Shown here: in pieces, positions 15,705 to 25,300 of the stretch | Layout of the letters: the number at the start of each line of letters is the position of its first letter | How positions within the stretch are numbered: position 1 is the first letter of the stretch | Source of the DNA: Bacteroidales bacterium UBA4284 | GTDB taxonomy: Bacteria; Bacteroidota; Bacteroidia; Bacteroidales; UBA932 | Direction: 5' to 3' | Assembly: GCA_002395925.1 (NCBI GenBank) | Contig: DGVM01000198.1 | Span: 731 to 48,457, forward strand | Length of the DNA stretch: 47,727 bases | The notes under the pieces: generated by a model | Databases searched by the model: none | Told to the model about the DNA's origin: nothing | Seen by the model: only the letters and a program-made list of their open reading frames with translations | Program-made: the position numbers and the translations under genes

Positions 15705-18102
15705 AAGATGTAAACTCTACTTTCAGCGCTGTCTCAGCGGGATGTTCTCCCAGAGATATGACTGTCTTGCCTCCGCCTGAGCAGATGGCTCCGCTTTGAA
15801 GCGGCATCCCGTTGACCTTTACGGAGGATACGGCGTTGATGCCCTCCAGCACGATGCTGAGCTTGCGGGTGGCGGGTGCACCGTCGTAGCTTCCTTCGCG
15901 GGCGCCGATCGAAAGCGTGGTCTTGCGTCCGCTGACCTTTTTGCTGATTCTGGTGCTTGCGTATTCGGTTTCGTAGCTCTGGCTGATGCCGTCGTCTTCA
16001 TAATGTACTATCTCGCACGCTGCCTTGCCGGGGACTACCAGCAGGCGCAGTTCGGAGCTGGTCTGCTGAAGATTCTGAATGCCTTCGGCCGACAGCGGGA
16101 TGACGGCTCCGGCGCGTACGAACCAAGGATTCTGCCCAATTGTGTAGTCGAGCGAAACGACCCTGCCGCCCTTCAGGAGGGTGCCGTGGGCCATGTCGTA
16201 CCAGTCGCTTCCCTTGGGCAGCCAGACTTTGCGGCTGACGATGCCGTCGTCTCCTGCGGGTTCGCTGATGACGGTAGCGAGGATGTCGGGGCCGAAGTAA
16301 TACTCGTCCTTCCGTTCATAGGCTTCTTCCTGCTCCGGATGGTAATAATAAAGCGGCCTGCACAGCGAGACGCCGGTCATCGTGGCTTCGCGCGCAGCGT
16401 CGTAGATATATGGCGCCAGCGCGTATCGGAGCTCGATGGCATCCTTGAGGTACTCGTAGTACTCGGGATAAATCCAGATGCGGCAGTCCAGGTTGCCGCT
16501 GCGTGTCGAGTGGGTCTTGAAGATGGGCGTAAAGACGCCGAACTGCATCCAGCGGGTGTACATCTCGGGGTCGCGCGGACGCTGGTGGCCCTTCAGCTGC
16601 ATGTGCCCGCCAATGTCGTGCCCCCAGTAGCCGTATCCGACGTTGGACGCGGTTGCGGTAAAGTACGGGAGGAACTCGAGCACGCTCCATTCGTCGTAGG
16701 TGTCGCCGGAGAAGCCCAGCTGATAGCGGTGGCTTCCCAGTCCTCCCCAGCGGTGGTATATCAGCGGCCGGTCGGCCTTGGGCCCGAGGGCGCGTGTGCG
16801 GCGGACCTTGTCGTTCCAGAAAGCGTAGTTGCACCAGAAGGTGTTGGAAAGGTTCTCGACGTACTTGCTCTCGCGCCACTGCTGCCAGTCGAGCCACCAG
16901 AAATCGACTCCCTGCCGTTCCAGGGGGTGTATCACCGAATTGAAGTAGGCGTCGGCCCATGCCTGCTGGTCGAGCCGGAACGGAACAGGTGCGCGGTATC
17001 CTTCGCGCCCCGTCGGCTTGTCGTTGCCTGTAAAGGTGTAGCCACCTTTCGGATAGACGTAATCCTTTGGACCGTCGTAGTCCTGCGTGCGCGACAGGTA
17101 GTCCTCCACAAAGGCGTCGTAGCAGTCTTCCTGCGGACGTATTCCCGATGCGGGATGCAGGTTGAGTGCTGTCTTGAATCCCTTTGAGTGCAGTTCGCGC
17201 AGCAGGCCCTCGGGGTCGGGAATCAGGTCGTGGTTCCAGCTGTATCCCGTCCAGCCGCGGCTCTGTCCGAATTCATCGTTCCCGAGCCTCTGCTGCATTT
17301 CGGGCCAGGTAAGGTGCCAGTCCATGTCGATGATGAAGACGTCTGCGGGAATGCCCCGCGAACGCATTTCGAGCGCCAGGGTCCGCAGCTCCTCGTCGGT
17401 GTAAGGCCAATAACGGCTCCACCAGTATCCGAATACGTAGCGCGGCGGCAGGGGAATGTTGCCGGATATCTTGGTAAAATCCTTAAGCGCAGCCAGATAG
17501 TCGTGTCCGTATGCGAAGATGTAGAGGTCCAGCCTGTCGCCGTCCTCGCGCTCGCGTACCCATTCGCCCCAGTCGGAGTCGTCGGCCTGCAGGATGTGTC
17601 GGGAGCTTTCGTCGATTATCGCCCAGCCGTCGCGGGAAAGGATGCCGTCTTCGAGCTGCGTTTCCGTCTTGCTCAGCTTTTCGTACCCCAGGCAGCCGTC
17701 GAGCGTGCGCGTTGTGCCCTTGAGGTTGCCTGTGGGCTGGTCGCCGGGATGCCAGGTAACGGTCTTGCCGCCAAGGGAGAAACTTACGCTCAGATTGTCG
17801 GGGGCGAAACGTCCGCCGCTGTAGCTCAGGGTAAGCTTGCCGGTTTTGATAGTGAGCGTGCCGTTCTTTTCTGTGGCCTTGTATGCAGGCACTGGCAGGT
17901 CGCGGTTGATTACCGCAAGGCTGGCCCTGTCTTCGAATACTCCGTCCTCGGCCCATTCCATACGGATCAGACGGTCGGTGAGGACAGTGAAGCGGGCGTT
18001 GCCGCTGATTACGGTTGCGCCGGGACTGGCGACGGGGTCGGGAGCCCCGTCGAGGCGGAGGGTGACGCCGACAAACAGCAGGATGGTAAGGACTCTTTTC
18101 AT
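15703..18102 (-). CDS. Secreted glycoside hydrolase family 31 protein
   Basis: A 799-residue enzyme of the alpha-glucosidase/alpha-xylosidase superfamily. A signal peptide (about 1-20, ending L-D-G-A) is followed by an N-terminal beta-sandwich (about 25-220) and a (beta/alpha)8 barrel (about 225-590) with I-I-D-M-D-W-H (near 260). The likely nucleophile is the Asp in F-W-W-L-D-W-Q-Q, the likely acid/base the Asp in G-F-S-G-D-T-Y-D-E-W, and Y-W-G-H-D-I-G-G-H also fits GH31. A C-terminal beta region with a DUF5110-like end follows. Periplasmic or secreted location is expected. Substrate specificity within GH31 cannot be assigned. Its ATG overlaps the VOC gene stop by one base (TAATG), so they form an operon. 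No SusC/D is linked on this strand. Confidence 0.92.
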   Translation of the reverse strand: MKRVLTILLFVGVTLRLDGAPDPVASPGATVISGNARFTVLTDRLIRMEWAEDGVFEDRASLAVINRDLPVPAYKATEKNGTLTIKTGKLTLSYSGGRFAPDNLSVSFSLGGKTVTWHPGDQPTGNLKGTTRTLDGCLGYEKLSKTETQLEDGILSRDGWAIIDESSRHILQADDSDWGEWVREREDGDRLDLYIFAYGHDYLAALKDFTKISGNIPLPPRYVFGYWWSRYWPYTDEELRTLALEMRSRGIPADVFIIDMDWHLTWPEMQQRLGNDEFGQSRGWTGYSWNHDLIPDPEGLLRELHSKGFKTALNLHPASGIRPQEDCYDAFVEDYLSRTQDYDGPKDYVYPKGGYTFTGNDKPTGREGYRAPVPFRLDQQAWADAYFNSVIHPLERQGVDFWWLDWQQWRESKYVENLSNTFWCNYAFWNDKVRRTRALGPKADRPLIYHRWGGLGSHRYQLGFSGDTYDEWSVLEFLPYFTATASNVGYGYWGHDIGGHMQLKGHQRPRDPEMYTRWMQFGVFTPIFKTHSTRSGNLDCRIWIYPEYYEYLKDAIELRYALAPYIYDAAREATMTGVSLCRPLYYYHPEQEEAYERKDEYYFGPDILATVISEPAGDDGIVSRKVWLPKGSDWYDMAHGTLLKGGRVVSLDYTIGQNPWFVRAGAVIPLSAEGIQNLQQTSSELRLLVVPGKAACEIVHYEDDGISQSYETEYASTRISKKVSGRKTTLSIGAREGSYDGAPATRKLSIVLEGINAVSSVKVNGMPLQSGAICSGGGKTVISLGEHPAETALKVEFTS

Positions 18103-18578
18103 TATTTCAGGAGCACGCTTTTTCCTCGTTTCACGAACTGGATGGATATACCAAAGGGGTCTTTCATCATGGCACCTTCGAATCCGGGTACTTTCTCGTG
18201 CAGGACGAGGGTGGCGCCTGCCTTTGTGAGGCGCTCTATGTCTGCATCAACATCCTTTGAGCTGAAGCCTAAATGCATGGTAAGCGGGTCCATTGATGCA
18301 TAGTCCGGCGCAGCGGGCTGAGTCTGGGCGCGGTAAACTTCAATAGCCATACGACCGCTTGCGTCCACAATGAATATGGTGTGGGCAGCATCGTCTTTGC
18401 GGGCTGTCACGGTGAATCCGAGATTCTTGCACCACCATTCCGCAACGGCGTCCGGATCGGCGACGTCTAGTGCGAAGTGTTCCAGAACGAAGCCGTCGGG
18501 ATTGACGGGTTCGTTCGCTGTCTGATTGCATCCGATCATGGTTAGAAGAGGAACAAGTGTTAACAGAAACTTTTTCAT
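18102..18578 (-). CDS. VOC (glyoxalase/bleomycin-resistance fold) lipoprotein
   Basis: A 158-residue protein: signal peptide with lipobox ending at Cys17 (T-M-I-G-C), then one vicinal-oxygen-chelate domain of two beta-alpha-beta-beta-beta units (H-F-A-L-D-V-A-D-P-D-A-V-A-E-W-W and L-H-L-G-F-like T-M-H-L-G-F-S-S-K-D-V-D-A-D). Candidate metal ligands are His34, His97 and a C-terminal Glu/Gln. VOC enzymes are normally cytoplasmic, so a lipid-anchored version exported to the periplasm or outer membrane is less common. Substrate unknown. It is the first gene of a two-gene operon with the GH31 enzyme, from the TATCTTTG box at 18638-18645. Confidence 0.85.
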   Translation of the reverse strand: MKKFLLTLVPLLTMIGCNQTANEPVNPDGFVLEHFALDVADPDAVAEWWCKNLGFTVTARKDDAAHTIFIVDASGRMAIEVYRAQTQPAAPDYASMDPLTMHLGFSSKDVDADIERLTKAGATLVLHEKVPGFEGAMMKDPFGISIQFVKRGKSVLLK

Positions 18579-18637
18579 GGGAATTGATTGTTACGTAATT
18601 GCAGTGGTCGATGATGGCTGTTAAGCAGCCTCTGATG

Positions 18638-18665
18638 CAAAGATAATCTATTTTTGTTATCTTTG
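18638..18665. promoter_or_regulatory. Divergent overlapping promoters of the VOC-GH31 operon and the DUF6377 regulator
   Basis: CAAAGATA (18638-18645, minus-strand TATCTTTG) and TATCTTTG (18658-18665, plus) are 12 bases apart, exactly as at 13384-13411, and both pairs begin TGCAAAGATA and share TTTGT before the right box. The plus-strand box lies about 38 bases before the regulator ATG. Confidence 0.7.
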
Positions 18666-18703
18666 TAGAATCGATATGTAAACTGTTTAGTATTCACAGT
18701 CCC

Positions 18704-20278
18704 ATGAAATTCAGGCGTCTTCTGGTCCTTGCGGCGCTGCTCGCAGTTTCCTGCACAAAGACGGAGCAGTATGAGGGGCATCCCATGCTTGTGGATCTCA
18801 TGTCCCGCCTGGACAGTACAGATATGTACATTGCCCGTTACGAGGCCAGTCTCGATGAATCGCGCAAGGCCTTGAAGTCCCTCCCGGCCGACAGCAGGGA
18901 ACTGTACGACGCATATATTGCCATGGGGCGGCGGTACTCGAAGTTCATTGCCGACTCATCTATCTTTTTTTACGACAGGGCGGCGCATCTGGCAAAGCGG
19001 AACGGATTCCAGAGCGAGTACTACAAGGCCCAGACGTTCAAAGCGGCGATTCTCATCCACGTGGGCTTCTTTTTCGAAGGTTCTGAGATCCTTGATTCCA
19101 TTCCCCTGGACGAACTGTCCGACGATGACAGGTTAAATTACTATAACGCCCGCCGTGGCCTCTACCACGACGTTTATCAGGGATTGAATTCCAAGCCCGA
19201 CATGCGCCGCGAGTACGTTGCCAAGTATGAATCGTCCCGTGACACCCTTCTCAGCATGCTCCCGTCAGACTCGTCGAACGCCCTGCGGGAACGGGAGCGC
19301 ATCTGTGCCCGCAACGGGGATTTCGACGAGGCCATTGCAATCAATAACCGCCGCTACGCCGAACTCGACCCGGACGATACCCAGACCAGGGCGCTTATCC
19401 TTTACGACCGCTACTTGATTTATTTTTACTATATGCGCCGTCCGGTGGACGACCACATAGAATGCATCCTTGAGTCTGCAATATTGGATATAGTTAACGG
19501 AAACCAGGACATCGGCTCCCTGCGTTACGTGGAGAATTACCTTACTGCGATAGGCAACCTGAACGCGGCAAAGAAGGTCTCCGACTATTACTATTCCACT
19601 ATGGTCAAGTATGGCAGCCGCCTGAGGCTCATCTTCGGGGCGGAGCAGACCATCCATATCAACGAAGAGTACGCCGCCAGGATAGCGGTCCAGAAACGCC
19701 GCATCCAGACGAGCCTTGTTTTTATCGGCATCCTCTCCCTCCTCCTGCTGCTCATAACCATACGGGCAATACAGTCGCGTAACAAGATATTGTCGCTCAA
19801 CCAGGAACTGGAGCGCTCCGGCAAGACGGCGAAAGGCTACGTCCTGGGCTTCTTCCAACTGTATTCCTCGTACATTTCCCGCCTGCTTGCCCTGCGTGCC
19901 AAGATCAACACCAATACGCGCAGGGGCAACACCAAGTACGTTCTCGACCTTACCGACCCGTCGAAGGACATCACCAACGAAGAACTCAAGGAGATGTACC
20001 ACAACTTCGACAGCGCCTTCCTCGACATCTTCCCCGACTTCGTGGAAGACTTCAACGCGCTGCTGCGCCCCGAGTGCCGTATCGAGCTCAAGCCCGCCGA
20101 GCTTCTCAATACCGAACTCCGCATTTTCGCCATAATAAAGCTTGGAATTACCGACAGCGCCAAGATCTCGGAACTCCTCCACTGCTCTATCAAGACCGTC
20201 TATAACAAGCGTTCCGGCATCAACTCCAAGCTCCTTGTCCCCAAGGCCGATTTTGCCGAAGAATTGACAAAATTATAA
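18704..20278 (+). CDS. Membrane-anchored DUF6377-type transcriptional regulator
   Basis: A 524-residue sensor-regulator. The N-terminus has a signal or lipobox-like segment (L-A-V-S-C17), followed by a periplasmic TPR-like helical region (about 30-320), one transmembrane helix (about 336-358, L-V-F-I-G-I-L-S-L-L-L-L-L-I) and a cytoplasmic part ending in a helix-turn-helix (about 480-515, D-S-A-K-I-S-E-L-L-H-C-S-I-K-T-V-Y-N-K-R). The layout is that of DUF6377 proteins, which in Bacteroidota sit beside SusC/SusD loci and are believed to sense a periplasmic ligand. The gene is followed in the same direction by palindromes and the EEP-SusCD operon, its likely target. The family name rests on recognition; target and ligand are inferred. 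Confidence 0.88.
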   Translation: MKFRRLLVLAALLAVSCTKTEQYEGHPMLVDLMSRLDSTDMYIARYEASLDESRKALKSLPADSRELYDAYIAMGRRYSKFIADSSIFFYDRAAHLAKRNGFQSEYYKAQTFKAAILIHVGFFFEGSEILDSIPLDELSDDDRLNYYNARRGLYHDVYQGLNSKPDMRREYVAKYESSRDTLLSMLPSDSSNALRERERICARNGDFDEAIAINNRRYAELDPDDTQTRALILYDRYLIYFYYMRRPVDDHIECILESAILDIVNGNQDIGSLRYVENYLTAIGNLNAAKKVSDYYYSTMVKYGSRLRLIFGAEQTIHINEEYAARIAVQKRRIQTSLVFIGILSLLLLLITIRAIQSRNKILSLNQELERSGKTAKGYVLGFFQLYSSYISRLLALRAKINTNTRRGNTKYVLDLTDPSKDITNEELKEMYHNFDSAFLDIFPDFVEDFNALLRPECRIELKPAELLNTELRIFAIIKLGITDSAKISELLHCSIKTVYNKRSGINSKLLVPKADFAEELTKL

Positions 20279-20279
20279 T

Positions 20280-20307
20280 TTTGGGAAACGTTTTTGCATT
20301 TCCCAAA
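20280..20307. promoter_or_regulatory. Palindrome between regulator and EEP-SusCD operon (possible operator or terminator)
   Basis: TTTGGGAAA (20280-20288) and TTTCCCAAA (20299-20307) form a perfect 9-bp inverted repeat with a 10-base centre, starting 2 bases after the regulator stop. No T-run follows, so a simple terminator is not convincing. The half-site GCATTTCCC recurs 57 bases downstream at 20353-20361. Confidence 0.5.
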
Positions 20308-20352
20308 TCGTCAAAACCAAAACCGACAAAATGTCTTAGTATAAGTTATATA

Positions 20353-20384
20353 GCATTTCCCTAAACCGGAAATTATTTCCTTTG
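20353..20384 (+). promoter_or_regulatory. Second half-site cluster and possible promoter of the EEP-SusCD operon
   Basis: GCATTTCCC (20353-20361) repeats the right arm of the upstream palindrome. ATTTCC/GGAAAT (20355-20373) and GGAAA-TTA-TTTCC (20368-20380) are further inverted repeats. TTCCTTTG (20377-20384) resembles a weak -7 box, about 60 bases before the EEP start. Overlap of half-sites with the box would fit control by the adjacent regulator. Confidence 0.4.
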
Positions 20385-20450
20385 TGCTCGCGGGCCTTTG
20401 TTTTTTGCGAACAAAACACCTACTTTACGAAAAAACAACGCACGCGTAAT

Positions 20451-21476
20451 ATGCACAAGCTGATAACCATTTTCTTCTCAGTCCTCCTGTGGACCATGCC
20501 CGCCATCGCCGGTGAGCCGACGGGCTCCATGGACAAGAAACCCGCTCCCAAGAAGACGCTGCGCGTCCTCTACTGGAACATCCAGAACGGAATGTGGGCC
20601 GGTCAGCCCGACAATTATCAGAAATTCGTCGACTGGGTCATTTCCAAGGACCCCGACATCTGCGTCTTCTGCGAGGCGGCCCAGATTTACTACGACGGCA
20701 CCAATGAGCATATGCCCAACGAGGAGCGCTATCTCCCCGATCACTGGGGCGAACTTTGTGCGCGCTGGGGGCATCAGTATTACGCCATCAATCCCAGGCG
20801 CCCTTCGACGTCCACGCCGTTCGGCCTCACGAATTACCCCTGCGGCATCACGTCACGTTTCCCCATCGACACCATAAAGATCGTCAAGGGACGTAAGCCC
20901 GACTCCGTGGTAGTAAACTACAGCGGCTGGTACCAGGTCCACGTGCCGGGAGTAGAAAAACCGCTCAACATCGTTACCGTCCACCTCAAGCACGGCAAGT
21001 ACGGATACGGAGTCCCTTACGACCAGAGGAAGGCCAGTGAAGAGAGGTATGAGGGAGAGACGTTCCGGGCCAATGAGCTCAAGGTTATCCTGGACAATAC
21101 CGTACGTACCACCAAGAACCCCGACAAGGAACTCTGGATCATGCCCGGGGACTACAACTCCTACAGCCGCAAGGACAACTGGCATTACAAGTGGAACAAT
21201 GCCTCTCCGGGTTTTACCGCCCAGGACTACATGATATTCCAGTCCCCGTTCTTCGACCTGGTCAGCGAGTGCTATCCCGACGACTTCCTGCCCTCCTGCG
21301 GCACTCTCAGGATTGACTACATGTATGTTTCCAAGCCGATGCTCAACGCCTGTGAAGACGTTTACGCCAGGCCCGACGCCTACACCAAGCGTGAGCCCTC
21401 GGGAGTTGCTTCTTTCTACATCCCCTCGGACCACTATCCCATCATAGCGGATTTCAAACTGTCAAAAATGAAATAA
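20451..21476 (+). CDS. Secreted endonuclease/exonuclease/phosphatase (EEP) family enzyme
   Basis: A 341-residue phosphodiesterase-fold protein with a cleavable signal peptide (cleavage near A-I-A, residue 20). Catalytic signatures of the DNase I/EEP superfamily occur in order: Y-W-N-I-Q-N-G, the metal-binding Glu in F-C-E-A-A, His in V-T-V-H-L-K-H-G, Asp/Asn in P-G-D-Y-N-S, Asp in R-I-D-Y-M-Y and the final S-D-H-Y-P-I. All key residues are present. The ATG at 20451 is chosen for the signal peptide. It is the first gene of the SusCD operon. EEP members cut DNA, RNA, sphingomyelin or phosphoinositides; the substrate here is open, but an outer-surface or periplasmic phosphodiesterase feeding the SusCD importer fits the context. 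Confidence 0.92.
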   Translation: MHKLITIFFSVLLWTMPAIAGEPTGSMDKKPAPKKTLRVLYWNIQNGMWAGQPDNYQKFVDWVISKDPDICVFCEAAQIYYDGTNEHMPNEERYLPDHWGELCARWGHQYYAINPRRPSTSTPFGLTNYPCGITSRFPIDTIKIVKGRKPDSVVVNYSGWYQVHVPGVEKPLNIVTVHLKHGKYGYGVPYDQRKASEERYEGETFRANELKVILDNTVRTTKNPDKELWIMPGDYNSYSRKDNWHYKWNNASPGFTAQDYMIFQSPFFDLVSECYPDDFLPSCGTLRIDYMYVSKPMLNACEDVYARPDAYTKREPSGVASFYIPSDHYPIIADFKLSKMK

Positions 21477-21483
21477 TCCCTAT

Positions 21484-22365
21484 ATGAACAGATCCTCTTT
21501 GATTTTCCTTTGTGCATCAGCGGCCGCCGTTCTATGCGCGTGCAACGAGAACAAGGTCGACTTGCGTCCTGTCCGGAGCGAGTTCATCAAGGTGTACGAG
21601 GTCTCGGAAAACAAGACCGTGGACAACATCCAGGTCCCGTTCGAAGGCGTAGTGGACGGAAAGATCCACGTCCTTTCGAATGTCGCCCTGGAATGGAAAT
21701 ATCTTGTTGACCAGACTGCAACGGGCACCGACTGGCTTCAGATCAAGTCGGTGGAGGAGGTCGAGCCCGGCCATACCGTAGTCACCTACGACGCCGCGTC
21801 GATCCTCCCTCTCAACTCTATCGACCGCCGTTCCGGAAGGCTCAGTTTTTCCTGCCCGTCCCAGTCGCTGGGCAAGTTCCTCCCCATCCGCCAGGGGTAT
21901 GATTGCAAGTTCGTGGAGGATTACTCTTCCGAGCCTGGAGAGTGCATCACCATCACGGGCGACCAGACATACATCACCAAGGAGTATCCGTCGTTCAGTT
22001 CCGACTACTACGACTACATCTCCTTCAACGCCTGGGCGGAAACGACCAACGAATTCCTGAGCAAGAACATAACCCTGGACGTAACCGTTTCCGGCGGCAA
22101 GTTCTACGAAACCGGCCTTACGACTTTCAGGGTCAATGTGCCGCTCGGTACCGGCCCCGACGAGAACAATCTCAAATACCTGCTTCTCGTCGGACACGAC
22201 CAGCACATGAGTCCGGAGACAAAATTTACGTTCAGCACCGCCAACGACGACGAGGTGTATGTCCATATCGACAACTTCTCGGCCTACAAGGTCACTGAAG
22301 CCGAAATGGGCTACCTGTTCGATGACGAAGCATTGGAAGGAGACGAGGAGGTCGACTGGATATGA
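21484..22365 (+). CDS. Acidic surface lipoprotein of unknown function
   Basis: A 293-residue lipoprotein with lipobox ending at Cys20 (V-L-C-A-C), followed by an N-E-N-K acidic stretch of the kind that directs Bacteroidota lipoproteins to the cell surface. The body is beta-rich with no domain I can name (I-H-V-L-S-N-V-A-L-E-W-K-Y resembles the core of BACON-like repeats), and the last 15 residues are very acidic. Its stop overlaps the SusC ATG by 4 bases. In Sus-type loci such proteins usually bind the ligand at the surface. Function here is unknown. Confidence 0.82.
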   Translation: MNRSSLIFLCASAAAVLCACNENKVDLRPVRSEFIKVYEVSENKTVDNIQVPFEGVVDGKIHVLSNVALEWKYLVDQTATGTDWLQIKSVEEVEPGHTVVTYDAASILPLNSIDRRSGRLSFSCPSQSLGKFLPIRQGYDCKFVEDYSSEPGECITITGDQTYITKEYPSFSSDYYDYISFNAWAETTNEFLSKNITLDVTVSGGKFYETGLTTFRVNVPLGTGPDENNLKYLLLVGHDQHMSPETKFTFSTANDDEVYVHIDNFSAYKVTEAEMGYLFDDEALEGDEEVDWI

Positions 22366-25300
22366 GAAAGCTGATCCTTACCATCCTGGCGCTTGCCGTG
22401 CTCGTGCCGGCCTTCGCACAGACCCGCAAGGTCAGCGGAGTCGTGCGCGACGAAAACGGGGAAATCCTCCCCGGCGCCATCGTAGTCGTAAAGAGCGGAG
22501 GTGCCAAGGGCAACGTTTCTTCCTCCGCCACCACGGACGAAAAAGGCCGTTATACCGTAGAATGCAAAGACAACGACTACCTTTCCGTCCATTTCCTCGG
22601 TTTCGAGGAGTCGGTTTTCCCCGTCAAGGGCAAGACCACCATCGACGTGATGCTCTCTCCCGACGCCAGCCAGCGCCTCGACGACGTGGTCGTCATCGGC
22701 TACGGTGCAGTCAAGAAAGCAGACCTCACCGGCTCCGTCACCAACGTCAAGATGGCGGAGATACGCGACGAACCGGTCCTTTCCATCGACCAGGCCCTCC
22801 AGGGCCGTATAGCCGGTATGGAAGTCACCAGCACGGACGGTGAGCCCGGTTCCGACGCCGTCATCCGTATCCGCGGATCCCGTTCCATCACGGCATCCAA
22901 CGACCCTCTGATCGTGGTTGACGGCGTTATGGACGCAGTTTCCTCCCTGAGCGACATCAACCCCTCGGACATCGAGGCCATCTCCGTTCTCAAGGATGCA
23001 TCCGCCACCGCTATTTACGGAGCCCGCGGCGCCAACGGCGTCATCATCATCACCACCAAGGGCAGCGCCGACGCCTCGGATCCTGCCCAGAACATAGCCA
23101 TCACGTTCAAAGGATCCGGCGGCGTCTCGATGCTTCCCCGCAATCTCGACCTCATGAATGCCGAGGAGTTCGGTATCTTCCGCAACGAGTACTACCAGCA
23201 TATCGGCACGTCTGCCAATATGAACATGAACACCCCCCTGAGCGGACTTTCCGTCAAGACGCCGTTCACCAACGGCGAGGGCACGGACTGGATCGGCGAT
23301 GTGACCAGGGTGGCGCCCTACCAGAACTACTCCATCTCGATGAACGGTTTCAACGGCAAGCAGAAATTCTATGCCGCACTCTCCTACAGCGACGAGCAGG
23401 GTATCGTAAAGGCAAGCGGAAAGAAGAACATCACCGGAACCCTGAACGTTTCCAACAAACTGTTCAAGTGGCTGACCGTCAATTCAAATCTGCGCTACCA
23501 GTACCGCCTCCAGGATAACTTCCTCACCGCCATCGGCGGCGGCGGAATCTATTTTGCCGCCCAGTACCTGTCGCCTATCATCAAAGCCACGGACGCATAC
23601 AATCCCATGAGCCAGTCCTCGGTCAACGAGGCAAATGCTGTCGTCCGACTCAAGGAGAACATCGACAATACCGACCGCAGCATGCTCAGCATGTCCGTGG
23701 GCGCAACGGTCACGCCGGTCTCCTGGCTCAAGTACAAAACCAAGTTCAACTACTACCTGTTCGACCGCCAGCGCTACAAATACAATCCGTCCACCCTTCC
23801 TTCCAGGACCGACGCGATGGGCGGCTATGCATATCGTCAGAATTACGGCGAGCAGAGCCTTTATTACGAGCAGACGCTCGAAGCCTCGCGCGATGCAAAC
23901 GGCCATCATATCGACGCAACCCTCGGCCAGACTTTCAAGCATTTCACCAGCCACACCCTAAGCCTCGACGGCGACGGCTTTGTGGTGGATGCCATGAAGT
24001 GGAACGATATGGGCGCCGTAATCAACAAGGAAAGCTATGGGGCCAGCACCGGGGAAACCATCAAGGATAAGATGGCCTTCTTCGCCCGTGCAAATTACAA
24101 TTACAAGAAGCGCTATTACCTTACGCTTACCGGCCGTTTAGACGGCGCTTCCAACTTCGCCGCCAACCACAAATGGGGCTTCTTCCCTTCCGGAGCTTTC
24201 AAATGGGTCATAGCCAGGGAGCCCTGGCTCAAAGGTGTCGAATGGCTTGACGACCTTTCGCTCAAGGTCAGTCTTGGCCAGTCCGGCAATGACCTCAATC
24301 AGGCCTACAAGTCCCTCGCCAGGATGGACGGAGGCTCGGGCGGTTATCCCTTCGGCGGAAGCTACAGCCAGTATTACCGCCAGGCCCGCATCGCCTCCCC
24401 CGACCTTACCTGGGAAACCACCACCGAGGGCAACATCGCTCTCGACGTCGCCGTCCTCAACAACCGTCTGGAAATGTCGTTCGAGGCTTACAGGGCCGTC
24501 ACCACGGACCTCCTGCTTACCGTCAAGGTGCCCCAGCACACCGGTTACGACGACAAATACCAGAACATAGGCCGCACTACCAGCCAGGGCCTCGAGTTCA
24601 GCTTGAGCTCCCGCAACATAGTAACCCGCAACTTCAACTGGTCCACCTCATTCACCGTTTCGCACAACTCTTCGCTGGTGAACGATATAGGTGCGGAATC
24701 CGAGGTCTCCACCAAGATTTCACCCAACCAGGTCGGCTATATGACGATCGGCTACAGGGTGGGATATCCCGTCAATTCGTTCTGGGGCTTCCAGTATGCC
24801 GGCGTATGGCACAACAAGGAAGAGATCGAGCGTAACAAGATAACCCACGCGTTCGCAAACGACCAGTCCTCAACCAAGCTCGGCTATCCTATCTTCATCG
24901 ACCAGAACCACGACGGCACTCTCGACCACTCCGACATCGTGTTTCTCGGCTCCCCTGACCCCATAATCTCAGGAGGTCTGCAGAACACGTTCCGCTGGAA
25001 GAATCTCTCGCTCGGCGTATTCTTCTCTTATACACTGGGCGGAAAGGTTCTCAACTATTCCGAGTATTACATGGCCGGGTCCCGCCGTACCAACCAGTAT
25101 GCCTACATGGTCAACGCCTGGCATCCCACCAAGAATCCCACATCAAACCTTCCCAGGGCCGGTATTTTCGACAGTGCCGCACTTCCCAGTTCTTTCATGA
25201 TCCACGATGCCTCTTACCTTCGCCTGAAGACCGTGAGCCTCAGCTACAGGTTCAACCTCAAGAGCCGCATCATCCGCGAACTCGAAGCGACCTGCTCCGG

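Noticed and set aside
15703..18578. GH31-VOC pair as part of the SusCD locus
   Set aside because: It is on the opposite strand with its own promoter, beyond the regulator; a functional link cannot be shown from position.
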